Source of the DNA: Actinotignum schaalii FB123-CNA-2
Lineage (GTDB): Bacteria > Actinomycetota > Actinomycetes > Actinomycetales > Actinomycetaceae
DNA length: 64,000 nucleotides
NCBI RefSeq assembly: GCF_000411135.1
Contig: NZ_KE150263.1
Coordinates: forward strand, 372,594-436,593
Reading direction: 5' to 3'
Part shown: piece by piece, positions 1 through 9,457 of the stretch
How positions within the stretch are numbered: position 1 is the first letter of the stretch
Layout: each line of letters begins with the position of its first letter
Translations under genes and position numbers: made by a program
The notes under the pieces: generated by a model
Seen by the model: only the letters and a program-made list of their open reading frames with translations
Told to the model about the DNA's origin: nothing
The model's database searches: none

Positions 1-64
1 CCAAACTCGCGGTTATCCACCCGCATATTCACATGTTTATACATCTAGGCGCATACTTACTGGC

Positions 65-70
65 TATACT
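65..70 (+). promoter_or_regulatory. Candidate -10 element of the amino-acid ABC operon
   Basis: The hexamer TATACT preceded by TGGC (an extended -10 look) lies about 60 nt before the lipoprotein start codon. No convincing -35 box is visible 16-18 nt upstream. The start codon itself has a good ribosome binding site (AGGGGAAGAAA). Confidence 0.4.
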
Positions 71-132
71 TGGGATTGTTCCGAGTAATTTCCACCCGAA
101 CACTGAAAAAACATTCACCGTAGGGGAAGAAA

Positions 133-1044
133 ATGAAGAAAACATTCGCGTTGCTCGCTGCCGGCCTCCTCACGCTGGGCGCCTGCTCCAATGATGAGGC
201 TGCTTTAACGGATTCCACCGCCGCGGCCGATCCGGGTGAGTCCGGTTTCGCTGTTGATGGCATCGCGGCAGATTCCGCCGTCGCTGCCCTAGTTCCCGCG
301 GATATTACCGCGCGCGGGCAATTACGCAACGGCGCGTCCACCGATTACGCTCCCGCGGAATACCGCAAGGCGGACGGGCAGACCCCCACCGGTTACGATA
401 TTGATCTCACGCGCGCCATCGCGAAAAAGATGGGGCTCAAAGACGGCACCACCACGCACGTGGAATTTGATTCCCTTCTCCCCCAGATCGGCACCAAATT
501 CGATGTGGGCCTGTCCACCTTCACCGTCACCCCCGAACGTGAAGAAGCCTTCAATATGATCACGTACTTCGAGGCGGGATCCGAATATGGAGTACCGGCC
601 AAGTCCAGCGATTTCACCCCGGATAACCCCTGCGGTTTCACCATCGGGGTGCAAACAGGCTCCTCGCAGGAGGATGCCCTCAAGGAGGCCACCGCTGCCT
701 GCGAAGCCAAGGGCGCCAAGCCAATTAAGATCATGTCCCTACCTGACGTACCGCAAATCGTTACCCGGGTGGTCTCCGGCCAGTACGACGCTATTTTCGC
801 CGATTCCCCGGTACTCGGTTACGCGGTTGCCCGGTCGAACGGGCAACTGAAGACCACGGGTGATATCTACGATTCAGCCCCGGTGGCTATCGCGGTCGCC
901 AAGGACAACCCGGAGCTCGCCAAAGCGGTGCAGGCCGCGCTGCAATCCCTCATGGATTCGGGAGAACTCAAGGAGATCTTCGCACATTACGGCATTACCG
1001 AAGGTGTGCTGAGCACCGCCGAGATTAACCCCCAGGTGCAGTAA
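133..1044 (+). CDS. Amino-acid ABC transporter substrate-binding lipoprotein
   Basis: This is an extracellular solute-binding protein of family 3 (SBP_bac_3), which binds a polar amino acid and delivers it to the membrane permease. The first 17 residues form a lipoprotein signal peptide ending in the lipobox LGAC, with Cys18 as the lipidated residue. A low-complexity linker follows, and the binding domain runs from about residue 55 to 290 (motifs GYDIDL and DVGLSTFTVTPER are typical of the family). The stop codon overlaps the start of the permease gene by one base, so the two are translationally coupled. The exact substrate (Gln, Glu, cystine or basic amino acids) cannot be read from the sequence. 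Confidence 0.9.
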   Translation: MKKTFALLAAGLLTLGACSNDEAALTDSTAAADPGESGFAVDGIAADSAVAALVPADITARGQLRNGASTDYAPAEYRKADGQTPTGYDIDLTRAIAKKMGLKDGTTTHVEFDSLLPQIGTKFDVGLSTFTVTPEREEAFNMITYFEAGSEYGVPAKSSDFTPDNPCGFTIGVQTGSSQEDALKEATAACEAKGAKPIKIMSLPDVPQIVTRVVSGQYDAIFADSPVLGYAVARSNGQLKTTGDIYDSAPVAIAVAKDNPELAKAVQAALQSLMDSGELKEIFAHYGITEGVLSTAEINPQVQ

Positions 1045-1844
1045 TGGAGACAATTCATCCGCAAGCCCGCGTGAAGCTGAGCAATATTGTGTGGCTCATC
1101 GTCATGGCGGTACTCGGGGCGATGGCGCTTAACGCGCTCATCACCAATGATGCTTTCCACTGGGATGTGGTGGGGCGTTATCTTTTCGATTGGCGGATCC
1201 TGCGCGGTATCGTCTACACCCTGGTACTGACCGTGCTGGCCATGGTTATTGGCATTATTTTGGCACTGACCATGGCGGTGCTGCGCGAATCGACTAACGC
1301 GGTATTGCGCGCGGCGGCCCGTTTTTATATTTGGTTCTTCCGCGGCACCCCGATTTACACCCAGCTTATGTTCTGGGGCCTGCTCCCCTCGCTTTATCAG
1401 AAGCTATCACTGGGGATTCCTTTCGGGCCGGAGTTCTTTACCTTCCAAACAGACCGGGTCATCACCCCGTTTATCGCGGCGATTATCGGACTGGGACTCA
1501 ACGAAGGTGCCTACCTGGCGGAAATTATCCGTTCCGGTTTGGGTGCGATTGATCCGGGCCAGCGGGAAGCCGCCGTGGCGCTGGGGATGCGTTCGGGCAC
1601 GATCATGCGGCGTATTATTTTGCCGCAGGCCATGCGTATTATTATTCCGCCCACCGGGAACGAAACAATCTCGATGCTCAAAACCACGTCGCTGGTGCTC
1701 GCCGTCCCCTTCACTCTGGACCTCACTTTCGCGGCCCAGGATTTGGGTTCGAAAACGTACCTTACCCTTCCCCTTCCTCGTGGTCGCGGCGATCTGGTAC
1801 CTGGTTATTACTTCGCTGCTCATGATGGTGCAGCACCGTATTGA
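1044..1844 (+). CDS. Amino-acid ABC transporter permease, C-terminus frameshifted
   Basis: This is an integral membrane permease of the His/Glu/Gln/Arg ABC family. Membrane segments are visible around residues 16-36, 57-80 and 140-155. The cytoplasmic EAA loop ([11 protein letters not shown], about residues 175-185, ending in ILPQA) contacts the ATPase. After Tyr239 the frame reads into a non-hydrophobic tail and stops at 1844. The last membrane helix that the family expects ([18 protein letters not shown]) is instead present in the next frame from 1762, as if one base were inserted near 1761. This is either a real disruption or an assembly error. Most of the transport domain is intact, but the protein as read lacks its final helix. 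Confidence 0.75.
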   Translation: METIHPQARVKLSNIVWLIVMAVLGAMALNALITNDAFHWDVVGRYLFDWRILRGIVYTLVLTVLAMVIGIILALTMAVLRESTNAVLRAAARFYIWFFRGTPIYTQLMFWGLLPSLYQKLSLGIPFGPEFFTFQTDRVITPFIAAIIGLGLNEGAYLAEIIRSGLGAIDPGQREAAVALGMRSGTIMRRIILPQAMRIIIPPTGNETISMLKTTSLVLAVPFTLDLTFAAQDLGSKTYLTLPLPRGRGDLVPGYYFAAHDGAAPY

Positions 1845-1918
1845 ACGCCATTTCGCGCGCGGTTTTGACGGACGCACGGCGACGACGGCTTTCCTCGACG
1901 TCACCCCTAAGGAGCACA

Positions 1919-2743
1919 ATGACTCACGCCATGGTGGACGTGTGCAACGTCTACAAATCTTTCGGCGACCACACCGTTCTCAAAGGTGTCAATCTCACGG
2001 TAGAGCGCGGTGAGGTGGTGGTGCTGCTCGGCCCTTCCGGTTCGGGTAAATCCACGCTGCTGCGCTGCCTGAATGAGCTAGAAACTATTACCGCCGGGCG
2101 GATCTACCTGGACGGGGAGCTGCTGGGGATGACCGAGCAGCCCGCCCCCACCGGGTGGCGCGGGATGCTGGCCCGCCGCTCCGGTGCCCTTACTTCGCAA
2201 GGGACCTGGCTGCGCCAGCGCACCGAGGCGGAAGTTGCCGCCCAGCGCGCCAAGGTGGGGATGGTTTTCCAGCGTTTCAACCTTTTCCCGCATATGAGCG
2301 CGATGGAAAATATTATGGAGGCGCCCGTGCAGGTGGCCCACCGCCCCGAAAAAGAGGCGCGGGCCGAAGCCCTGGAGCTGCTGGAGCGGGTGGGGCTGCG
2401 CGATCACGCTAATCATTTCCCGGCCCAACTTTCCGGCGGGCAGCAACAGCGGGTGGCTATTGCGCGTGCCTTGGCCATGCACCCCGAGCTCATGCTTTTT
2501 GATGAGCCTACCTCGGCGCTCGATCCGGAGCTCGTGGGCGAGGTACTCTCTGTGATGCAGGATTTGGCCCGCGGGGGTATGACCATGGTGGTGGTCACTC
2601 ACGAAATCGGTTTCGCCCGAGAGGTTGCCGATAAGGTGGTCTTCCTCGACGAGGGCATGATTATTGACGAGGGTACCCCGGCTCAGGTTATTGACAACCC
2701 GCGCTCGGAGCGCACCCATGATTTCTTCACCAAGGTGCTCTAG
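1919..2743 (+). CDS. Amino-acid ABC transporter ATP-binding protein
   Basis: This is the cytoplasmic ATPase partner of the preceding permease, 274 aa. Visible motifs are Walker A GPSGSGKS (about residues 38-45), Q-loop [11 protein letters not shown], signature LSGGQQQ (about 171-177), Walker [15 protein letters not shown], and the H-loop VTHE. An insertion of roughly 30 residues separates the second beta strand from the Q-loop (around the segment [17 protein letters not shown]). The start at 1919 is preferred over an in-frame ATG at 1841 because AAGGAGCACA precedes it and the sequence then matches the family from its first strand. It is the last gene of a three-gene operon. Confidence 0.9.
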   Translation: MTHAMVDVCNVYKSFGDHTVLKGVNLTVERGEVVVLLGPSGSGKSTLLRCLNELETITAGRIYLDGELLGMTEQPAPTGWRGMLARRSGALTSQGTWLRQRTEAEVAAQRAKVGMVFQRFNLFPHMSAMENIMEAPVQVAHRPEKEARAEALELLERVGLRDHANHFPAQLSGGQQQRVAIARALAMHPELMLFDEPTSALDPELVGEVLSVMQDLARGGMTMVVVTHEIGFAREVADKVVFLDEGMIIDEGTPAQVIDNPRSERTHDFFTKVL

Positions 2744-2850
2744 ACAACCGTCCGCAGCCCCGTCTTTCGGTCTATCGGTCCTTCCTTGAGCGGAACCTCA
2801 GGAGTCACACCAGTACCCCGGGGCACAACAGCACCTGCGGGAGGACTAGG

Positions 2851-2908
2851 TGTTGTCAGAGCTGTACTTCGTATGTACGACATGTGCAGTACACCTCGGA
2901 AAACACAT
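2851..2908. repeat. Intergenic repeat element, copy A
   Basis: This 58-nt stretch closely matches 8724-8780. The first 20 bases differ at one position, and the core TGTACT...AGTACA forms inverted arms in both copies. It lies between the ABC transporter operon and the convergent pgi gene. No coding potential is apparent. It may be a small dispersed palindromic repeat or a protein-binding site. Confidence 0.7.
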
Positions 2909-2981
2909 GCCGGGTCCGAACTAACAACACGCTGTCAATAGCAACTATTTTTTCTATTACCTTGCTACGGCAGCTAGATAA

Positions 2982-3026
2982 ACGGTGCCGGCCACTCCCG
3001 TTATTGGGGGGGGTGACCGGCACCGT
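2982..3026 (-). terminator. Inverted repeat, possible pgi terminator
   Basis: A perfect 10-bp stem (ACGGTGCCGG with CCGGCACCGT) lies about 50 nt beyond the pgi stop codon. Read on the minus strand it is followed by only three Ts, so intrinsic termination would be weak. Confidence 0.4.
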
Positions 3027-3074
3027 GTGCGTCTACCGGGTGCTAGTGCCGTGCGGCACTATTGCCGCGCAGCA

Positions 3075-4730
3075 CTACTTCCGGTGAGCGCGGTAGTACT
3101 CAATGAGCTTGCGGGTGGAGGAATCCTGAGCCTCCAGGGCCGCCGCATCTCCGCTAATCGCCGGGGTGAGTTCCTTGGCCATCTGCTTGCCCAGCTCCAC
3201 GCCCCACTGGTCAAAGGAATCGATACCCCAGACCGCACCTTGCGTGAAAGTAATGTGCTCGTAGAGCGCAATCAGCTGGCCGAGCACCGCGGGAGTGAGG
3301 GCCGGGGCCATAATCGAGGCGGTCGGCTTATTCCCGGGGAATTCCCGCGCGGTCACAATTTCCTCCGGGGTGCCTTCCGCGCGCACCTCATCCAAGGTCT
3401 TCCCGAATGCCAGGGCCTTCGTTTGCGCGAAGAAATTACCGAGGAAAAGTTCATGCTGATCGGCGTCTCCGTCCACGAGCGCGAAAACAGGATTCGCGAA
3501 GGCAATGAAATCAGCCGGGATAAGCTGGGTGCCCTGGTGGATGAGCTGGTAGAAAGCATGCTGGCCGTTGGTACCCGGTTCACCCCAGAACACTTCCCCG
3601 GTCTGGGTGGTCACCGGGCTGCCGTCCCAACGCACCCGCTTCCCATTGGATTCCATGGTGAGCTGCTGGAGATAAGCCGGGAAACGGTGGAGATATTGGG
3701 CGTAGGGCAGCACCGCGTGGGTGGCCGCCCCGAAGAAATTGACGTACCAAATATTGAGGAGCCCCATGAGGAGGGGCACGTTTTCCGCGGTCGGCGCGGT
3801 GGCAAAATGCTCGTCAATCGTGCGGAATCCGGAGAGGAATTCTTCGAAATGTTCCGGCCCGATGGCAATCGCGAGAGAAAGGCCGACGGCGCTATCAACC
3901 GAATAGCGCCCCCCTACCCAATCCCAGAAGCCGAAGGCATTGGCGGGCTCAATTCCGAATTCCGCCACCTTTTCCAGGTTGGTGGACACGGCCACGAAGT
4001 GCTTGGCCACCGCACCGGCATCTTGGATGCCGCGCGCGGCGAGCTGGGCGAGGAACCACGAGCGGGCCTGGCGGGCATTGGTGAGAGTTTCCAGAGTGGT
4101 GAACGTCTTGGACGCCACGATGAAGAGCACGGTTTCCGGGTCCACCCCCCGCAGGGTCTCCCCCACGTCGGTGGGGTCAATATTGGAAATGAAGCGGCAC
4201 TCCAGCCCGTCCTTGACGTACGGGAGCAGTGCTTCGTAAGCCATCACCGGGCCCAGATCCGAACCGCCAATTCCGATATTGACTACGGTCGTGATGGCTT
4301 TGCCGGTTACCCCGCGCCAGCTGCCTTCGCGTACCTTGGTGGCGAAAGCGTACATCCGCTCGAGGACCTCACGTACATCAGTGACAACGTTATGCCCGTC
4401 TACTTCGACTGTGTCATCCGCGGTGCGCCGCAGCGCGGTATGAAGTACCGCCCGGTTTTCGGTCACATTAATCCGCTCTCCGCGCAGCATCGCATCGCGG
4501 CGCGCGGCAACCCCGGTTTCTTCGGCGAGTTCCAGCAGGGCATCGCGAACATCATCATCCAAATAGGATTTGGACAGATCCACAAAAAGATCACCGGCGG
4601 TGAAACTCAGCCGCTCGGCACGCTGGGGATCCGCGGCAAAGCGAGCACGGAAATCAGCGGTGAAGCCGTCGTGAAGGTCATGCAGCCGCGCCCAGGCGCG
4701 CGTGGTTGTGGGGTCAATGGGGTGCGACAT
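3075..4730 (-). CDS. pgi: Glucose-6-phosphate isomerase
   Basis: This enzyme interconverts glucose 6-phosphate and fructose 6-phosphate in the cytoplasm. The 551-aa protein has the normal length for the bacterial-type Pgi family. Recognisable blocks include [11 protein letters not shown] near the middle and the C-terminal family signature [12 protein letters not shown]. The start at 4730 (MSHPIDP) follows GAGGATGAGG; an in-frame ATG twelve bases upstream overlaps that ribosome binding site and is less likely. It diverges from the phosphofructokinase gene, which acts at the next glycolytic step. Confidence 0.97.
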   Translation of the reverse strand: MSHPIDPTTTRAWARLHDLHDGFTADFRARFAADPQRAERLSFTAGDLFVDLSKSYLDDDVRDALLELAEETGVAARRDAMLRGERINVTENRAVLHTALRRTADDTVEVDGHNVVTDVREVLERMYAFATKVREGSWRGVTGKAITTVVNIGIGGSDLGPVMAYEALLPYVKDGLECRFISNIDPTDVGETLRGVDPETVLFIVASKTFTTLETLTNARQARSWFLAQLAARGIQDAGAVAKHFVAVSTNLEKVAEFGIEPANAFGFWDWVGGRYSVDSAVGLSLAIAIGPEHFEEFLSGFRTIDEHFATAPTAENVPLLMGLLNIWYVNFFGAATHAVLPYAQYLHRFPAYLQQLTMESNGKRVRWDGSPVTTQTGEVFWGEPGTNGQHAFYQLIHQGTQLIPADFIAFANPVFALVDGDADQHELFLGNFFAQTKALAFGKTLDEVRAEGTPEEIVTAREFPGNKPTASIMAPALTPAVLGQLIALYEHITFTQGAVWGIDSFDQWGVELGKQMAKELTPAISGDAAALEAQDSSTRKLIEYYRAHRK

Positions 4731-4780
4731 GGTTATCCTCATCCTCGAAGTAGTCTTTATCTCGTAGTGTAATCAACTTC

Positions 4781-4819
4781 GCGCCCGCGCGGCGCGCCGC
4801 TACCACACCGCGCGGGCGC
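4781..4819. promoter_or_regulatory. Perfect GC-rich inverted repeat between pgi and pfk
   Basis: A 12-bp perfect stem (GCGCCCGCGCGG at 4781-4792 with its complement at 4808-4819) separated by 15 nt lies in the divergent promoter region of the two glycolytic genes. It could be an operator or a leader hairpin. The sequence alone does not decide. Confidence 0.4.
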
Positions 4820-4886
4820 GCCACCGGACTCTAGCACCACACATGAGCCCACCATCTTTGACACAATGTTCCTCGGAGGAGGAACC

Positions 4887-7154
4887 ATGTCAGATCACGC
4901 AGATCCCGTATCCCTTGCCATTCTTACCTCGGGTGGGGACGCCCCGGGCATGAACCCGGTGGTACGCGCCGTGGTACGCACCGCTTTACACGTGGGTGCC
5001 CGCCCCTTCGCAATTCGCGAAGGATGGCGCGGAGCTATCGATAATCTTATTGAGCCAATGGTCTGGAGTGATGTGTCCTCCATTCTGGATAAGGGCGGCA
5101 CGGTGATCGGCTCAGCCCGCTCTACCGAATTCCGCGAACGGGAGGGCATGCGCACAGTTGCCGCGAATCTGGTGCGCGCCGGAATTGACCGCCTCGTGGT
5201 TATTGGCGGGGATGGCTCCCTTACCGGTGCTGATACCCTGCGTGAGCGCTGGACCGGACTCCTCGACGAACTGGTCGAATCCGGGGAAATTGAGGCCGAT
5301 GTGGCCGCGCGCCACCCCGAACTGCATATTGCCGGGGTGGTCGGCTCTATCGATAACGATATGGTCGGCACCGATATGACGGTGGGAACTAATTCGGCCC
5401 TGTGCCGCATTATTGATGCCATTGATGCTCTCACTTCCACAGCCGCGTCCCACCAACGTGTCTTCGTGGTGGAAGTGATGGGGCGACGCTGCGGTTACCT
5501 GGCTCTTATGGGCGCGATGGCCGGCGGTGCGGATGACGTCATCATTCCCGAGCTTCCCCCTGAAGATGGCTGGGAAGACGCCATGTGTGAGAAAATCCGT
5601 GCCGGGCGGGCGGCCGGGCGGCGTGATTCGATTATCGTTGTTGCCGAAGGCTGCATGGATCGGCATGGTGAAAAGATCACCGCGCAGCGCATCCAGGCAG
5701 CTATTAAAGAACGCACCGGGGAATCCCCGCGGATTACCGCGCTCGGCCACGTGCAGCGCGGCGGCACTCCGTCCGCCTACGACCGTTGGATGTCCACCCT
5801 GCTCGGTTACACCGCAGCCCTGGAGGTTATCCGGGCCGAACCGGGTGAAGAATCCTGCATTATCGGAATTCGTAATAATCGCCTCCAGCGCCTGCCGCTG
5901 GTGGAAACGGTTGCCAATACCAAGAAGGTTATCGACTACCTCGAAGAGGGTGATTACGAGGCTGCGGTGCGCTCACGCGGCACCAGCTTCTCCCGGATCA
6001 AGTCCCTTTTTGAAACACTTTCCTCCCCGCTAGGTGAAGACCGCTACTTCAAGGATGGCTGGCGCCCGCGGGTAGCTATCCTGCACGCCGGCGGGCTCGC
6101 CCCGGGAATGAACGCGGCCGCGCGCAGCGCGGTGCGGCTCGGCCTGGATCGCGGCTTTGAAATGCTCGGTGTGGAGGGCGGCTTCCCCGGCCTTATCCGC
6201 GGGGATATTCGCCCGCTCGCCTGGGGCGATGTGGATGGCTGGGTATCGCTGGGCGGTGCGGAACTGGGCACCGCCCGTTCGGTCCTCGGAATTGAGGATT
6301 ACTTCGGGCTGGCCCGCTCCATCGAAGCCAACGGGCTGGACGCCATTATTATGATCGGCGGCCTGGCCGGCTATGAAACCGCGTGGAATATGGCGAAGGA
6401 GGCGGATCGCTATACCGCTTTCCGTCTCCCCCTCATCTGCGTGCCAGCCTCCATTGATAACAACCTGCCCGGCCATGATCTTTCCATCGGGGTGGATACC
6501 GCACTCAATACCAATGTGGAGACCATCGATAAGATTCGCCGCTCCGCATCCGCATCCCGGCGTTGCTTCGTAGTGGAAACGATGGGCCGGAAATGCGGCT
6601 ACCTCGCGCTTATGAGCGCGCTATCCACCGGGGCCGAACAGGTCTACCTGCACGAAACCGGGGTGGATCTGGCCCTCCTCACGAAGGAAGCCGAGCGGAT
6701 GAATAGGGCCTTCGATGGCTCGCGTTCCCTCTACTTGGCCATTCGCAATGAGGATGCCTCTAAGTATTACACCGCGGATCTGCTGCGGCGGGTCTTCCAG
6801 CAGGAGGGCCACGGGGCTTTCTCGGTTCGTTCCACGATTATTGGCCACCAGCAGCAGGGCGGCATCCCAACCTCCTATGACCGCACTCTCGCGGTATCGC
6901 TCGCGGCCCTCGCCATTGACGAGGTCACCGCGCAGCTGGAGAAGAAGGAACGGGTGGGCGCGCGCTATATCGGTCAGCATAATGGCAAGTTGGAATCGCA
7001 TCCGATTATGCGCATCGACGAAGAGATGGATATGAAGGACCGGGTGCCTTTGGATCCGTGGTGGATTTCCGCGCTTCCCGTGCTCTACACGGTAGCGGCC
7101 CGCGAGGATACTACCCCGCTGGAGCACCTGGCGATTTACGACGATAACCGGTAG
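4887..7154 (+). CDS. Double-domain 6-phosphofructokinase (eukaryotic-type)
   Basis: This enzyme phosphorylates fructose 6-phosphate to fructose 1,6-bisphosphate. At 755 aa it is about twice the length of a standard bacterial PfkA and consists of two PFK domains in tandem. The first (about residues 8-385) has GGDGS at 107-111 and GSIDND at 153-158. Gly at both diagnostic positions points to ATP rather than pyrophosphate as donor. It also has MGRRCGYLA and GHVQRGGTPSAYDR. The second domain (from about residue 393) begins with AILHAGGLAPGMN but has GGLAG in place of GGDGS and SIDNN in place of SIDND. It is therefore probably non-catalytic or regulatory, as in eukaryotic PFKs. The start at 4887 follows GGAGGAGGAACC. 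Confidence 0.93.
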   Translation: MSDHADPVSLAILTSGGDAPGMNPVVRAVVRTALHVGARPFAIREGWRGAIDNLIEPMVWSDVSSILDKGGTVIGSARSTEFREREGMRTVAANLVRAGIDRLVVIGGDGSLTGADTLRERWTGLLDELVESGEIEADVAARHPELHIAGVVGSIDNDMVGTDMTVGTNSALCRIIDAIDALTSTAASHQRVFVVEVMGRRCGYLALMGAMAGGADDVIIPELPPEDGWEDAMCEKIRAGRAAGRRDSIIVVAEGCMDRHGEKITAQRIQAAIKERTGESPRITALGHVQRGGTPSAYDRWMSTLLGYTAALEVIRAEPGEESCIIGIRNNRLQRLPLVETVANTKKVIDYLEEGDYEAAVRSRGTSFSRIKSLFETLSSPLGEDRYFKDGWRPRVAILHAGGLAPGMNAAARSAVRLGLDRGFEMLGVEGGFPGLIRGDIRPLAWGDVDGWVSLGGAELGTARSVLGIEDYFGLARSIEANGLDAIIMIGGLAGYETAWNMAKEADRYTAFRLPLICVPASIDNNLPGHDLSIGVDTALNTNVETIDKIRRSASASRRCFVVETMGRKCGYLALMSALSTGAEQVYLHETGVDLALLTKEAERMNRAFDGSRSLYLAIRNEDASKYYTADLLRRVFQQEGHGAFSVRSTIIGHQQQGGIPTSYDRTLAVSLAALAIDEVTAQLEKKERVGARYIGQHNGKLESHPIMRIDEEMDMKDRVPLDPWWISALPVLYTVAAREDTTPLEHLAIYDDNR

Positions 7155-7236
7155 AAAGAGAGTATCCACCTCCTCAGCTACCGGCCGCCACCGTGCGATT
7201 CACGCTTCCCGTACGATTCCGCTCCTGCGGGATCCG

Positions 7237-8553
7237 CTAGTGCTGGCGGCCGGCTTCGCTATGGCCTTCCATCCGGGCCATAGCGATATCCTCCGATTCG
7301 GTCACCTGGTCCACCCGCACCCGGTCAATGCGCCGCCCGTCCAGGGATTGCACGGTGAGCTCCACCGCCCCCAGGCGGGTGGAATCCCCCACCTGCGGCA
7401 TGCGCCCCAGCTGGGCGATGATGTAACCGGCCAGGGTATCGAAAGGCCCCTCGGGTAGCTCCACGCCAAGCATCTTAAGCACCTCTGGGCGGGTGGAGAG
7501 CCCGTCCATATCCCGCACTCCCCCGTGCACCTGCACCTTGGGAACCTCGCGGTCGTATTCGTCGCGGATTTCGCCCACGAATTCTTCCATCACGTCCTCA
7601 ATGGTAACGATGCCATCCGTACCCCCGTATTCATCCACCACGATGGCAAGGTGAGCATGGGCTTTCCGCAGATCCGAGAGTGCTTCCAGCACATCCTTAC
7701 CCGTCGGGAAGAAGGTCACCGGGCGCACCAAATCGCTCACCCTTTGAGCCGTGGGAGCGGGAGCGAGCATATCGCGGATGTGGAGGAAGCCGATCACATC
7801 GTCGTCGTTCCCACCCCTGCGCACCGGATAACGCGAGTGCTCCAGGGCCGTAACGAGGGGGCGCGCGTCATCGAGGGAAAGTTCCGCGTCCAGGAATTCC
7901 ACTTCGGTGCGCGGCGTCATGACCTCCTGCACGGTGCGGTCCGAAACGGAGAGCATCGAGACGACCATATCGCGTTCCTCGGTCCCGATTGTTTCTTGGC
8001 TGGCCACGAAGGCGCGCAGCTCCGCCACGCCCATTTCTTCGCGCTGCTCTTTCGGGTCGCGGCGCAGCAGCCGCAGCACCCCGTTGACGCTCGCGCCCAG
8101 GAACCAGATGACCGGGCGCAGCACCGCGGTAATAAAAGCGAGGGGCCGGGCGGCCACCGTGGAGATCGTTTCCGCCGATTGCAGGGCAATGCGCTTGGGC
8201 ACCAACTCCCCAAACACAATGGAAATATAGGAAATCACGAGCGTGGTGAGTACAAAAGCCAGGGTGGTGGCCCCGTTTTCCGACATCCCCCAAGCTCTGA
8301 ACGTGGGGGCGATCTCCGGGGCGATGGAGGCCGCACCGAAGGAGGCGGAGAAGAATCCGGCCAGGGTTACGCCCACTTGAACGGCGGAAAGAAACTGGTT
8401 GGAGTCCGCGGTCAGGCCCTGGATAGTTTTCCCGGAGGCGGAATTTTCCGCCATTTCATCGATTTGTGTTTGCCGCAGGGACACCAGCGCGATTTCCGAA
8501 GCGGCAAAAAACGCGCCGATCAGCGTGAAAACAATAACCCAGATGATGTTCAT
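7237..8553 (-). CDS. CNNM/CBS-domain membrane protein (CorC/HlyC family)
   Basis: This 438-aa membrane protein belongs to the hemolysin-C/CorC-like family, whose better-studied members take part in magnesium or cobalt export. An N-terminal DUF21/CNNM domain with several membrane helices spans about residues 1-185. A CBS pair follows (starting near VQEVMTPRTEVEF), then a C-terminal CorC_HlyC domain (about residues 345-425). The motifs EIALVSLRQTQIDE and DEYGGTDGIVTIEDVMEEFVG are characteristic. The start at 8553 (MNIIWV) puts the first helix at the N-terminus; longer in-frame readings add an arginine-rich tail that does not look native. The transported ion is not determined. Confidence 0.85.
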   Translation of the reverse strand: MNIIWVIVFTLIGAFFAASEIALVSLRQTQIDEMAENSASGKTIQGLTADSNQFLSAVQVGVTLAGFFSASFGAASIAPEIAPTFRAWGMSENGATTLAFVLTTLVISYISIVFGELVPKRIALQSAETISTVAARPLAFITAVLRPVIWFLGASVNGVLRLLRRDPKEQREEMGVAELRAFVASQETIGTEERDMVVSMLSVSDRTVQEVMTPRTEVEFLDAELSLDDARPLVTALEHSRYPVRRGGNDDDVIGFLHIRDMLAPAPTAQRVSDLVRPVTFFPTGKDVLEALSDLRKAHAHLAIVVDEYGGTDGIVTIEDVMEEFVGEIRDEYDREVPKVQVHGGVRDMDGLSTRPEVLKMLGVELPEGPFDTLAGYIIAQLGRMPQVGDSTRLGAVELTVQSLDGRRIDRVRVDQVTESEDIAMARMEGHSEAGRQH

Positions 8554-9110
8554 AGCTAAGGGACTCACTCCACCAGTATGGACGAGCCCGCGCCCACTAG
8601 CCCCACCGCGTCTCAGAAACAAGCGGCAAGCGAACACGCGGGAGACGTGGCGCCCTTCCCGCGAGAGCCTCATGAATCTCACATACTTCAATAGTCACAC
8701 CCAGCAGCTGGGGAGAGGGCATCTGTTTTCAGAGCTGTACTTCTCTTGTCGTACATGCGCAGTACATCCAGGAAAAACATACCCTCCTCGCCGGCGCGGC
8801 GGCGGAGAAGGGGTAAGTCGGCGGGCGGCGCGAGACCTTGATCGGCTTTTCAGCACGACGATCCAGCGCAGTCGTCCAGATCTGCGGGTCAGGCGAGGCG
8901 GTCCGGTTAGGCACAGTGTGAGTCCGGGACATCGCCTCCCACAGGATGTGCATAAAAGACACAAAATCGCCCTGAAACGGTACTCTCGCGCACACTTTGT
9001 TTTCGGGCACGGTTCATGCAGTTCCGGACCGGATCAAAGCCAAGGACACGCAGTCATTAGATCCACTTTTATCTATTAGCCCTGCGCACCGGGGCGCTGC
9101 GGCGTCGTTC
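8554..9110. other. Long intergenic region without a clear gene
   Basis: This stretch of about 560 nt lies between the CNNM gene and the DUF3017 gene, both on the minus strand. It contains the second copy of the 57-nt repeat (8724-8780), an imperfect GC-rich palindrome just after it (about 8783-8815), and a variant of the GCTGCGGCGTCGT word at 9096-9112. Short reading frames here have no recognisable product. Confidence 0.6.
8724..8780. repeat. Intergenic repeat element, copy B
   Basis: This is the second copy of the element at 2851-2908. The shared core CAGAGCTGTACTTC and the downstream GCAGTACA arm are conserved, while the central spacer varies. It is in a non-coding region upstream of the CNNM gene. 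Confidence 0.7.
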
Positions 9111-9380
9111 TTAAATAACGGGGGGCGTGAGGGCGAAACGCGCCAGGAAAAAGAGCGCTGCGGCAAGGAGAAGGAGGGTGGCGGCGTCCGTGATGCGCGA
9201 GCGCACCGAGGGGACGTAGCCGGTGGGCAGGGTCAGGCGTGCCACCGCGAGAACCACGAAGCTGCCCGCGAGCGCGAGGATGGCCACGCGCGGATCAGCA
9301 AGGAAAGCGAGGGCAACGATGATGCCGATCCAGGCCGCGCAGGCCCAGTAGACCACCGGGTGGGAAAAATGCGCATTCAC
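9111..9380 (-). CDS. DUF3017-family small membrane protein
   Basis: This 89-aa protein has three predicted membrane helices (about residues 9-27, 31-47 and 66-84) and little else. Length and layout fit the actinobacterial DUF3017 family, whose function is unknown to me. The start codon is GTG at 9380. A perfect TATACT hexamer ends 7 nt before it and there is no Shine-Dalgarno sequence, so the transcript is probably leaderless. The family assignment is from overall resemblance and is not certain. Confidence 0.7.
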   Translation of the reverse strand: MNAHFSHPVVYWACAAWIGIIVALAFLADPRVAILALAGSFVVLAVARLTLPTGYVPSVRSRITDAATLLLLAAALFFLARFALTPPVI

Positions 9381-9387
9381 ATCGGCC

Positions 9388-9393
9388 AGTATA
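9388..9393 (-). promoter_or_regulatory. -10 box of a probable leaderless transcript (DUF3017 gene)
   Basis: On the minus strand TATACT is followed by 7 nt and the GTG start, the spacing expected if transcription begins at the start codon. Confidence 0.55.
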
Positions 9394-9457
9394 TCCCGCG
9401 CTAGTGCGGGCCGCGGCTCGCGCCTTAGGCTCGCCCAGCGCGGAAGACCGCCCGCCG

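Larger units (their letters stand above)
2744..3074. other. Intergenic region between convergent genes
   Basis: There is no credible gene here. It holds one copy of a 57-nt repeated element (2851-2908) and an inverted repeat (2982-3026) that could end the pgi transcript. Confidence 0.6.

Noticed and set aside
2985-4772. A 595-residue open frame on the plus strand opposite pgi
   Set aside because: It is fully antisense to a clear pgi gene and is rich in His, Gly and Arg with no domain; it arises from GC-rich codon bias.
7525-8559. Long plus-strand frame opposite the CNNM gene
   Set aside because: Antisense shadow of a well-supported gene, composed of His-, Gly- and Arg-rich sequence without motifs.
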